Both the position numbers and the translations under genes were made by a program. A DNA stretch of 64,000 nt, taken from Persicobacter psychrovividus (GTDB taxonomy: Bacteria; Bacteroidota; Bacteroidia; Cytophagales; Cyclobacteriaceae). The DNA lies in assembly GCF_036492425.1 (NCBI RefSeq), contig NZ_AP025295.1, positions 1 through 64,000 on the forward strand. Reading direction: 5' to 3'. Shown here in pieces: positions 56,555-63,800 of the stretch (within the stretch, counting starts at the first letter, position 1; every line of letters starts with the position of its first letter). A model generated the notes under the pieces. It worked only from the letters and a program-made list of their open reading frames with translations, was not told the origin of the DNA and did not search any database.

Positions 56555-56743
56555 TTATAATTCAGAAGATATTAATGCCGTATTTTCGACAGTTTCTGAT
56601 AAGTTATTCATAATCTCCTGTTTCAGTTCGATGGCAACTTGCTGCATGTCACTGGCATGTCTTTCTACATACTTACCAAAGGTTAAAACAGCGGCGAAAA
56701 ATACAATAGCGATGATGTTTTCTAAAAATGTGTTTGTGTTCAT
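56555..56743 (-). CDS. Small single-helix membrane protein
   Basis: A 62-residue protein (ATG at 56743; an ATG 21 bases upstream is also possible) with an N-terminal membrane helix (IIAIVFFAAVLTFG) and a basic/acidic amphipathic tail (ERHASDMQQVAIELKQEI). The opposite strand also has a frame of similar length, but this one has a more protein-like composition. Function unknown. Confidence 0.4.
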   Translation of the reverse strand: MNTNTFLENIIAIVFFAAVLTFGKYVERHASDMQQVAIELKQEIMNNLSETVENTALISSEL

Positions 56744-57161
56744 ATAGGAAGTAAATTGGTACATTATTATAAACGGAAATATGTAAGCTTTTGATACGGT
56801 GAAGATTATGTTTGCGCTAAAATGCGGATGAATCTACTGTGATTGATGATCAAACGGCGATTTTTAACTGAATTCATGCTTTCTACTCCTTTTTTTCCTG
56901 GTTAAAGAATTACATACACATGTATTGTTACAGGTAATAATCGAATTTTTTGGAATTGGTTTGGTGTAGGAAAAGAGCCGAAGCTGCAAAAAGCTGAATT
57001 TCTGATTTTCGGGATCAATCAACCTTCAGGCTTATGAAGACGCTAATTCGGTGGTATGGTTTTCGATATTGTCGGCAAACAATGGCGGATAAGTCAGTCG
57101 CGTGACTATAGGAGTGGAAATGTAAGTTTGCTGATGATGTGTGATATTCGGTACTGGGTAG

Positions 57162-57383
57162 CTATTGAGCTGAAAATGAGGAATGGAAGGGCCTGTTTGG
57201 GAGGAGGTGATAACCTCGGTTTAATTGAGGTAGATTTGATGAGCCGTATTTTTGCATTCTTATGACCGTGATTTTACCATCCGCAAATCGGTGCTTACCT
57301 ACGGTATAGTAATCAATCCATAGTTTGATGGGTTCTATGAAATTATATGTAATAGAAGGCATCAAAGATAGACCTCCGAAATG
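57162..57383 (-). pseudogene. Possible 3' remnant of a gene cut by IS66
   Basis: The minus-strand frame reading SLMPSITYNFIEPIKLWIDYYTVGKH, then FADGKITVIRMQKYGS up to a TGA-type stop at 57162 leads directly into the left end of the IS66 element. The composition is protein-like, suggesting the tail of an interrupted gene; the rest of the gene is not on the other side of the element. The region 56765-57161 holds nothing else I can support. Confidence 0.3.
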
Positions 57384-57462
57384 TAAACACCCCGCCAACC
57401 CCCATATTTGATATCCCCAATAACTTCCCGAAATTTCCTCTTTAACTAACATCAATTCAGTT

Positions 57463-57768
57463 ATGAAAAGAGGTGAAAAACAAAAGATAGCTTTAGTCGA
57501 AAAGTGGGAATGTTCCTCCTTGAGTATTCGGAAATTTTGTGAATCCGAAGACATCAGTCAGGCGAGTTTTTATAAATGGAAGCGTTTAAAAAAGGAAAAG
57601 GCCTCAAGCTCTTCTCAATTTCACTCACTTGAGGTGGATTGGTCTTCAGAGCAGAAGGAAAAAGTAACGCAGGGTGAAATTGAAATTCATTTTCCCAATG
57701 GCGTCAAAATTTTCATGCCAGCAGACTCATCAATGGAACGTTTAACTGATATCATTCACTCATGTTAG
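57463..57768 (+). CDS. tnpA: IS66 accessory protein TnpA
   Basis: A 101-residue protein, complete. N-terminal HTH-like region KIALVEKWECSSLSIRKFCESEDISQASFYKWKR and a C-terminal block IEIHFPNGVKIFMPADSSMERLTDII are those of IS66 OrfA. Its end overlaps the tnpB start (ATGTTAG). IS66 transposition requires OrfA-C together; the partners here are broken. Confidence 0.85.
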   Translation: MKRGEKQKIALVEKWECSSLSIRKFCESEDISQASFYKWKRLKKEKASSSSQFHSLEVDWSSEQKEKVTQGEIEIHFPNGVKIFMPADSSMERLTDIIHSC

Positions 57769-58124
57769 CTGTTGGACCAAAGGATTCATTATTTCTATTC
57801 AGTGAGCCAACGGATATGCGGAAGAGTTTCGATGGGCTTTGCGGTTTGATAAGGAATTGTACGGATAAAAACCCAATGGATCGGAATATTTATATTTTTG
57901 TCAATAAGTCACGAAATATGATCAAATTACTTCGTTTTGAAGGCGATGGCTTTGCGATCTATTTCAAACGATTGGAAAAAGGGCGTATTTAACTTCCTAA
58001 AAAGCAGGATGATGGGGCTACCAATTTAAAAATATCTCATGTAACGGTCATGATGATGCTCGAAGGTATCGGTTTGGAAAAACGAAAAAATAGGAAGCGA
58101 TATCAGTCTAAAAACAGTCGCTAA
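57762..58124 (+). pseudogene. tnpB: IS66 TnpB with nonsense codon
   Basis: The frame opens MLAVGPKDSLFLFSEPTDMRKSFDGL, the usual start of IS66 OrfB, and runs to residue 76, where TAA (57990-57992) stands where the family normally has a sense codon (GRFELP-like). The same frame continues with LPKKQDDGATNLKISHVTVMMMLEGIG to a proper stop at 58122. Without the nonsense codon the length would be 120 residues, typical for OrfB. Confidence 0.85.
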
Positions 58125-58159
58125 TTAGCTCAAATGGCTGTTTTTGATTATATTTAGTC

Positions 58160-59626
58160 ATGGACATCACCTCTAAATATAATGACTTACTCAAGGATCA
58201 TAACGATCTGAAACACCGTTTTGAGGTGATGGAACAACAACTCAGTTATTTTTTGAAATTGCATAATGGCTCGAGGTCAGAGCGGATGCCTAAGGGGAAA
58301 GTGGTGGATGAAAAGCAAACTGAAATACTTTTTGGCGGGCAACAAATCATAGACACCCCTGTTGAGGAATCTACTCAAAATACAACTAAGAAAAAGTCCA
58401 GTAAAAAAGGATTAGCCAAAAGGTTGGTGCTTCCGAAAGATCTACCGACCAAGGATATTTACTTGAAGCCCGAGAACCTTCCCGAGAATGCCCAAAAAAT
58501 CGGTACGGAAGTGATTGAAGTACTGGACTATCAACCGTCGAAGCTAATCAAACTTTGTTTTCATCGGCAGAAGTAAGTGATCCCTTTGGAGGATGAGCGG
58601 TTTGAGTCATTAATGGCTGATTATCCCTCACGAATTCCCATTCCGAAGGGCAATGTATCCGCTTCGTTGCTTTCTTATTTATTGGTCAGCAAATTTGTGG
58701 ATCACCTACCGATTTATCGTCTGATCCAGATGTTCAAGCGGGATCAGATCGTCATATCAGATTCGACCATCAACAATTGGATCAAAAAGTCAGCTGAATT
58801 GCTTGAAGAATTGTATCAACTTCTGACTCAAAAGGTACAGCAATCCAATTATGTGCAGGCTGATGAAACCTCGATCAAACTCAGCAAAAAAGGTGGTGCC
58901 GTGAAAGCCTATATGTGGGCGTATCATGCACCATGTGAAAAAATTGCTTGCTTTCAGTTCAACCGTGGACGAGGTGCTGTGCATGCGAAGAATTTTTTTG
59001 ATGACTTCACCGGAAAATATATTCAGGTTGATGGTTACGCAGGTTATGATTACTTGGGAAATCACAAAGAAGTAACATTGGTTGCCTGCCTGGCTCATAT
59101 TCGTCGAAAATTCTTCGAGGCACAAAAGAATGACAAAAAAAGAGCCTTATATGCGCTCAACGAAATAGGAAAAATTTACGAGATCGAGCGTGCGCTCAAA
59201 GAAAAAGAGGCTTCCGTCCGGCAGCAAAAACGAAAAGAGCAGATCCTTCCAATTCTGATGGATTTAAAGGAATGGATCAAAGAAAATGCAATATATACCA
59301 CCCCAAAACAGGATTTAGGCAAAGCTTTTCAATATTTCCTCAACATGTTTGATCGAATGGTCAACTATGCTGAAGATGGGCTGTTGTTGCCTGACAATAA
59401 CTTAATAGAAAATCAAATCCGACCAATCGCCATTGGACGCAAAAACTATATGTTCGTAGGTTCAGAAAGTGGTGGACAATGGGCCGCGATGTTCTATTCC
59501 TTCTTTGCCACATGTAAACTCAATGGTGTGAACCCAATGCAATGGCTTACTCATGTTCTTGAAAATATCCACACAACTCCTAAGGATAAGTTGGAGGCGT
59601 TGTTACCTCAGAATTTTGAGGGGTGA
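58160..59626 (+). pseudogene. tnpC: IS66 transposase TnpC with nonsense codon
   Basis: Codons 1-138 (MDITSKYNDLLKDHN... CFHRQK) stop at TAA 58574-58576, and the same frame continues with VIPLEDERFESLMADYPSRIPIPKG to 59626. The expected residue there is an aromatic (family reads RPKY-like). The DDE domain is otherwise intact: QADETSIKL (Asp), YVQVDGYAGYD-like IQVDGYAGY (Asp), then LIENQIRP (Glu). Total intended length 488 codons. One substitution thus separates it from function, as with tnpB. Confidence 0.88.
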
Positions 59627-59789
59627 GTATGACTGGGTGTTTACTTCATAGTAGTAAAAATGAATAAGAGCAAAAAGAGCGTTTTGTATTTCATAGTTGA
59701 TGTTTTTGTGATAAGTATAAAAATAAACAGATCATGGAGAGTGTCCATGATCTGTTGTGATGTTTTGAATAGTGTAAGCCTCAAACTTG
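59583..59789 (+). repeat. 207-bp repeat, copy 1
   Basis: Spans the last 44 bases of tnpC, the IS66 right end and 145 bases of flank. It is ungapped and 193/207 (93%) identical to 63155-63361. It contains the perfect 12-bp hairpin ACAGATCATGGA / TCCATGATCTGT (59727-59738 with 59744-59755), whose 5-base loop differs between copies while the arms are identical. Confidence 0.9.
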
Positions 59790-59944
59790 GTTTGTCATCA
59801 TTTTTAAAATTCTCCATGGGAATGCTGCAACTTCTCGAATTGTAATCTAAAACCATTAAACTTAGTAAAATACAATTACCCCCAATGTATACCTGATGAA
59901 AAAGTGAACGAAAACTGCCAAGTTATTTCAGGGAAAGACATATT

Positions 59945-60124
59945 TCAGCTTGACTTTTGTCTAAAAAAAACTATTAACCAAACTATTATAGATATATAAA
60001 TGATTTCTCCAATCTCAGACATACCAAATTCACTGCTTGTAAAATATATAATTATATATTCCCATAGTAATGTAACCATTAGAATAATGATAAAACTTTT
60101 TAGTGCTTCGATTATTTTCTTCAT
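59945..60124 (-). CDS. Small membrane protein coupled to an upstream broken gene
   Basis: A 59-residue protein below usual ORF cut-offs: MKKIIEALKSFIIILMVTL, then a second hydrophobic helix (IGEIIYISIIVWLIVFF). The ATG overlaps the TGA of the upstream frame (ATGA), the classical coupling arrangement. The upstream partner is cut by IS3. Such a small membrane protein directly behind a gene's 3' end would be where an immunity gene lies in toxin cassettes, but this is inference only. Confidence 0.45.
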   Translation of the reverse strand: MKKIIEALKSFIIILMVTLLWEYIIIYFTSSEFGMSEIGEIIYISIIVWLIVFFRQKSS

Positions 60125-60213
60125 TTTTTAATAGTCCTATTAGCCTCTTTAGCTTTTTTATCATGTTTTCGCATACTTTTTACATGTTTTACACTACCAT
60201 CATATATAATTTC
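60121..60213 (-). pseudogene. 3' fragment of a gene interrupted by IS3, toxin-tail-like position
   Basis: The minus-strand frame running from the IS3 boundary reads GEIIYDGSVKHVKSMRKHDK, then KAKEANRTIKK and a stop at 60121, overlapping the next gene by ATGA. The lysine-rich, intact C-terminal end looks like a genuine gene tail. The 5' part may lie beyond the IS at 61580-61658, where a frame (ISAPNPVSLALLSVFYAYYN) is open, but this join is not proven. Confidence 0.35.
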
Positions 60214-60306
60214 CCCCAATCTTCAGACAGCCATCTCTGCTATTTAAATTATTTTCCCTTGAACTCAAAACATCTGAGCGAGTTATCAAGTGCTTCAGTG
60301 AATCTT

Positions 60307-60360
60307 GTCAAGGGTGCTCCTGTGTTGCGCCTGCGGCAGGAGCATTTACCCGCCCTTGAC
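60307..60360. other. Two-step hairpin at the IS3 orfB stop
   Basis: GTCAAGGG (60307-60314) and TGCTCCTG (60315-60322) form a left arm; CAGGAGCA (60337-60344) and CCCTTGAC (60353-60360) the right arm, with an 8-base bulge TTTACCCG on the right arm and a loop TGTTGCGCCTGCGG. It includes the last codons and stop of orfB. A T run is missing, so it is not a simple terminator. Confidence 0.75.
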
Positions 60361-61221
60361 TGATTCTAAGGAAGCGCTTACTTTTGCTTCTGATGTTGTT
60401 GAGTGCGGCTTGGATTGGTAAAGATCGCAGGGCCTTTTCTCATCGATTGAGCTATGCCTTCTTTCGTTATTGTAAAAGTTCATATATTCGATAAGTCCTA
60501 TCTGCAGCTTTAATCCATCGCGATACTCATTCAAATAAATATCTTCATATTTGACCGTTCGCCAAAATCGTTCAATGTAAATATTGTCGGTTGCTCGACC
60601 TTTTCCATCCATGCTAATAGTTACTCCTTGGCCTAAGAGATAGCCCGTAAAGAGATCACTCGTAAATTGACTCCCTTGGTCTGTATTGACAATTTCAGGA
60701 GCGCCATGGTTGTTAATACATTCTTGAATTGTATTGCGGCACCACTCTGCTGACATGGTGTTTGAGAGTGACCAGCCTACAATATATCGAGAGTGGACAT
60801 CAATCACAGCCATCAGATACATGAACCCTTTTGCAATAGGAACATAGCTGATATCCGTCTCCCAAACTTGATTTGAATGGGTTATTTCAAGGTTTCTAAG
60901 TAAATAGGGGTATATTTTATTTTCAGGTGAAGGTTTTGAAGTGTGCGGACCAGGAAGAAGAGAACGAAGCCCCATGACTTTGTACAGACGTTCAATTCGC
61001 TTCTTATTGATCGGATAACCGCAATCATTAATCAAAAACGAAGTCATAGAAGGTACCCCTCGAAAAGGATGCTCAAGGTATTCTTTGTCAATTACACGCA
61101 TCAATTCAAGATTCAATTCACTTTCCCCTTTTGGCTTGTAATACCAGCCCGAACGAGAAATTTGGAGAAGCTCACATTGACGTCTAATGCTTAAATCAGC
61201 ATGTTCCTCATCGACCATCAC
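60346..61221 (-). CDS. IS3 transposase OrfB (DDE integrase domain)
   Basis: The 291-residue frame starts at GTG 61221, but the real product is the OrfAB fusion made by frameshift. The integrase DDE residues are visible: WETDISYVP (Asp), NTDQGSQFTS (Asp), and ATDNIYIERFWRTVKYEDIYLNEY (Glu). The N-terminal HTH-like block is SIRRQCELLQISRSGWYYKP. Complete, so the element may be active. Confidence 0.9.
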   Translation of the reverse strand: MMVDEEHADLSIRRQCELLQISRSGWYYKPKGESELNLELMRVIDKEYLEHPFRGVPSMTSFLINDCGYPINKKRIERLYKVMGLRSLLPGPHTSKPSPENKIYPYLLRNLEITHSNQVWETDISYVPIAKGFMYLMAVIDVHSRYIVGWSLSNTMSAEWCRNTIQECINNHGAPEIVNTDQGSQFTSDLFTGYLLGQGVTISMDGKGRATDNIYIERFWRTVKYEDIYLNEYRDGLKLQIGLIEYMNFYNNERRHSSIDEKRPCDLYQSKPHSTTSEAKVSASLESVKGG

Positions 61222-61241
61222 CTGTCTTTCGGTAACGCTCT

Positions 61242-61529
61242 TTACTTCGATGAGGCCTTTTTTAAAAAATCATTCTCAACTTGAAGTTGTCCTATTTTAG
61301 AGTATAATTTATTTAACGCTCCTTCATGATCAGATTCCTGCTTGATAGCCTTACTCCCTTTTTCAAAAACACTCGATGCATTCTCCAAAAAAAGTTGTTT
61401 CCATTGGCCAATCTGTGCAGGACTGATTTCATATTTCTGACAAAGTTCCGCTGTGCTTTGTTGTTCTTTGATCGCTTCAAGTGCTACCTTGGCTTTAAAC
61501 TTGGGGCTAAATTTTCTTCTGCTTTTCAT
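61242..61529 (-). CDS. IS3 OrfA (HTH_8-type)
   Basis: A 95-residue protein: KSRRKFSPKFKAKVALEAIKEQQSTAELCQKYEISPAQIGQWKQ is the helix-turn-helix of the IS3 family, followed by a leucine-zipper-like coil ending QVENDFLKKASSK. It ends 20 bases before the orfB frame's first start and shares the slippery site with it. Confidence 0.9.
   Translation of the reverse strand: MKSRRKFSPKFKAKVALEAIKEQQSTAELCQKYEISPAQIGQWKQLFLENASSVFEKGSKAIKQESDHEGALNKLYSKIGQLQVENDFLKKASSK
61257..61263 (-). promoter_or_regulatory. Programmed -1 frameshift heptamer A-AAA-AAG
   Basis: On the minus strand the orfA reading TTA AAA AAG contains A AAA AAG in the correct phase. A -1 slip there reads GGC CTC ATC GAA GTA AAG AGC, joining orfA to the orfB frame. 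This is the standard IS3 mechanism for making OrfAB transposase. Confidence 0.85.
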
Positions 61530-61658
61530 TGATTTACAAGTTAGTATATTATTTTAACTTGCTGTCTGAATTGTTGGGGTAATTATAATAAGCATAAAAA
61601 ACTGAAAGCAACGCCAGTGAAACTGGGTTAGGTGCTGATATTTTTTTCCTTGCTGTAG

Positions 61659-63157
61659 CCTAGCCTGTCGAAAATTCACAAAAAAAGCGATTCCAAAAAA
61701 AAGGTTAAATTTGAGTGTCCAAACCGTCATTCAACCTTACCAGAATCGCTTTGAGTTTTAAAAATAACAAACAATCTCTAAAAAAGAAAAAGTCAACAGA
61801 AAGAGCCAAACGAAAAAGGCGAAACGACAGTATCAAAATTAAAAGATATAAGGCTCGGGCTTCCTTTTGGGAAAAGATGTACAAAGAGGAAAAGTCTAAA
61901 AACAAGTCGGAGTTTGGTGGGAAAAAAATCAAGCACCACAGCTACTGTTCGGCCATTATTACTTTGGCTTTAATTTTACATACTGAAACCAGCATGAGCC
62001 TTCGTGATAGTGAGACGGTATTGCGTATTTTCATTCAACAAATGCACATAGATAGTAAATGCCCTGACCATTCGACGATTGATAATTGGTTAAAAAAAGC
62101 AGGAATGCAGGCCATCGAACCATTTTCACCTGAGCGGCCATGTGTTTTGATTTGTGATGAAAGCATTTCATTCAACGGGAAGAAATTGTTTTTGGTACTT
62201 GCCGTTCCTGTGTCGGTTTCTGACCAGCAGCGTACATTACGTTTTGAGGACTGTCACTTGGTTTATCTTGGTGCGAAAAAAGGTTGGTCGGCAGATGTAA
62301 TTTATAAGGAACTTCAACCACTCGTTCAGAAGCTGAAAATTCAATATGTCCTAAGCGATAAAGGTTCTAATTTACTTAAGGCTACAGCCTTGCTGGGGCT
62401 TGATCATGTTTCGGATATCACCCATGAAGTATCAAGGACACTGAAAAATCTATATAACGATACAGATGATTACAAGAATTTCATCAAATGGGTTGGTGAA
62501 CTCAGAAAAGATTTAGCGTGTGGGGAATATGCACATTTGGCCCCTCCAAAAGTAAGGCATCATTGTAGGTTTCATCAGCTTGGGCAATATGAAAAGTGGT
62601 TTAGAAAGGTCGGTCCTGAGCTGAAAAATGTCGCCGAAGAAAGCAAAGGTGCGGCTTTGAGCCTCCTCCAAATCAGTGATCATACACCTTTCATCAAGGA
62701 TTTGATATCTTTGACCCCAGTGATCAAAGAAATATTGTCGGTTGGCAGAACGGAAGGGATAAGTCACAAAACTATTTTGAAATTAACTCAAAAAATGGAA
62801 GAACTCGAAGGGGATCGGCCAACTATATTCAGAGAAAAAATCACTCATTATTTTCATAAAACCTATAAAACGATTGGTGAAGACATCCCTTTTTGTTGCA
62901 GTGCTATCATCGAAAGCGTATTCGGAAAGTACAAATCAAAAATGAGCAGCCACCCACAGAAAATGTGCACCAACCACTTGCTGACCATTCCCTTATTTTT
63001 TGTGAAAGAAAATGAAATTGCCGAACTTGTTTCAGGATTTGACACCGTAAAAGTGGCAGAAATCAAAGATAAGGAAGCCGTGGCAAAAGCAATGATGAGC
63101 GTTCAAATGGCTGCTTAACTCGTGTACATGTTTTTTGAAAATATTCGACAGGCTAGG
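61659..63157 (+). mobile_element. Unrecognised 1.5-kb DDE insertion element
   Basis: 1499 bp bounded by a perfect 14-bp inverted repeat: CCTAGCCTGTCGAA (61659-61672) and TTCGACAGGCTAGG (63144-63157). One transposase-like gene fills it. On the right it abuts the 3' end of tnpC of a second IS66 copy; on the left it abuts unrelated sequence, so a target duplication is not visible. Inserted after or together with deletion of the second IS66. Confidence 0.75.
61715..63118 (+). CDS. Putative DDE transposase, family not recognised
   Basis: A 467-residue, GTG-started protein with a lysine-rich N-terminus (KNNKQSLKKKKSTERAKRKRR). Three acidic residues fit a DDE triad with usual order: Asp148 in VLICDESISFNG, Asp215 in QYVLSDKGSNL, Glu400 in AIIESVFGKYK. 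A helical insertion with HxxxC-like KVRHHCRFHQLGQYEKW lies between the second Asp and the Glu. I could not match it to an IS family by eye. The single gene with flanking 14-bp repeats supports an autonomous IS. Confidence 0.7.
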   Translation: MSKPSFNLTRIALSFKNNKQSLKKKKSTERAKRKRRNDSIKIKRYKARASFWEKMYKEEKSKNKSEFGGKKIKHHSYCSAIITLALILHTETSMSLRDSETVLRIFIQQMHIDSKCPDHSTIDNWLKKAGMQAIEPFSPERPCVLICDESISFNGKKLFLVLAVPVSVSDQQRTLRFEDCHLVYLGAKKGWSADVIYKELQPLVQKLKIQYVLSDKGSNLLKATALLGLDHVSDITHEVSRTLKNLYNDTDDYKNFIKWVGELRKDLACGEYAHLAPPKVRHHCRFHQLGQYEKWFRKVGPELKNVAEESKGAALSLLQISDHTPFIKDLISLTPVIKEILSVGRTEGISHKTILKLTQKMEELEGDRPTIFREKITHYFHKTYKTIGEDIPFCCSAIIESVFGKYKSKMSSHPQKMCTNHLLTIPLFFVKENEIAELVSGFDTVKVAEIKDKEAVAKAMMSVQMAA

Positions 63158-63361
63158 ATAAGTTGGAGGCGTTGTTACCTCAGAATTTTGAGGGGTGAGT
63201 TTGACTGGGTGTTTACTTCATAGTAGTGAAAATGAATAAGAGCAAAAAGAGTGTTTTGTATTTCATGATTGATGTTTTTGTGATCAATATAAAAATAAAC
63301 AGATCATGGATGGTGTCCATGATCTGTTGTGGTGTTTTGAATAGTGAATGCCTCGAACTTG
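63155..63361 (+). repeat. 207-bp repeat, copy 2
   Basis: Ungapped match (193/207) to 59583-59789. Includes the tnpC tail, the IS66 right end (to 63216) and the flank with the hairpin ACAGATCATGGA / TCCATGATCTGT (63299-63310 with 63316-63327). Nearly all differences between copies would change the residues of the short frame starting MNKSKKSVLYF, so the frame is not under protein-level constraint. Confidence 0.9.
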
Positions 63362-63419
63362 TTACCTTCAGTTTTGAAATTCCAAACTTAGCGTTGCTGA
63401 GAGGCCTATTTTATACACT

Positions 63420-63800
63420 CTAATTATTAAATGAAGCTATAGTATCTAAAGGCGTTCCCTCAGGGAAGGAAAACTGTAATTTTATGGTATCCCTATTTCT
63501 TATCAAATAACAATAGATACTATTTTTTCTTTTATATATGAAATCTCCTTCTTGTATAGTTTCAAAAAATTCGTTTGGGTTGTTTGGTAAAGCAATCATC
63601 AACTTACTTGAATCATTCACAATACTAAACCTCGCAATATTATGTTCAGTTGATAATTGTTTTTTATCTTCTATTTTTCCTTTGAAGCTTAATGAATAAA
63701 AATATTCATTTTTAACATATGGATTCTCAAAGTTTTCTTGTATGAAGAAAAATAATACATATGCTAAAACTAACAAAATTGATATTGATTTTTTTGACAT
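63420..63800 (-). CDS. Small membrane-anchored protein, candidate immunity protein
   Basis: A 126-residue protein with a single N-terminal membrane helix (SILLVLAYVLFFFI) and a beta-rich domain (NSIYCYLIRNRDTIKLQFSFPEGTPLDTIASFNN). The start overlaps the 3' end of the upstream gene by 31 bases. Small membrane or periplasmic proteins in this position behind polymorphic-toxin genes are often immunity factors; that role is inferred only from position. Confidence 0.55.
   Translation of the reverse strand: MSKKSISILLVLAYVLFFFIQENFENPYVKNEYFYSLSFKGKIEDKKQLSTEHNIARFSIVNDSSKLMIALPNNPNEFFETIQEGDFIYKRKNSIYCYLIRNRDTIKLQFSFPEGTPLDTIASFNN

Larger units (their letters stand above)
57384..59644 (+). mobile_element. 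IS66-family element, decayed
   Basis: A 2261-bp element bounded by imperfect inverted repeats starting GTAAACACCC (left 57384; right, on the other strand, from 59644), consistent with the GTAA ends of IS66. It holds tnpA, tnpB and tnpC in the usual order. tnpB and tnpC each have one in-frame TAA, so it should be immobile. No 8-bp target duplication is seen (TCCGAAAT left, TTCATAGT right), and the right end with its flank is duplicated at 63.2 kb, so recombination has occurred here. Confidence 0.85.
60213..61579 (-). mobile_element. IS3-family insertion sequence
   Basis: About 1367 bp. The outer ends are inverted: CCCCCAATCTTCAGACAGC (60213-60231) and its partner GCTGTCTGAATTGTTGGGG (61561-61579), sharing a perfect TTCAGACAGC core. 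It contains overlapping-frame genes orfA and orfB with a -1 frameshift site. A clear 3-bp target duplication could not be fixed because the flanks (ATAATT type) are themselves similar. It inserts into, or beside, the broken gene at 60.1-60.2 kb. Confidence 0.8.

Noticed and set aside
59660-59845. Paired short frames starting MNKSKKSVLYF at 59660 and 63226/63232
   Set aside because: Between the repeat copies most differences change residues and the hairpin crosses the frame; no sign of protein constraint, so I treat it as a structured repeat, not a gene.
60307-60360. Integron attC site
   Set aside because: The two-step hairpin looks similar at first, but the GTTRRRY core sites are missing and no integron integrase is near; it belongs to IS3.
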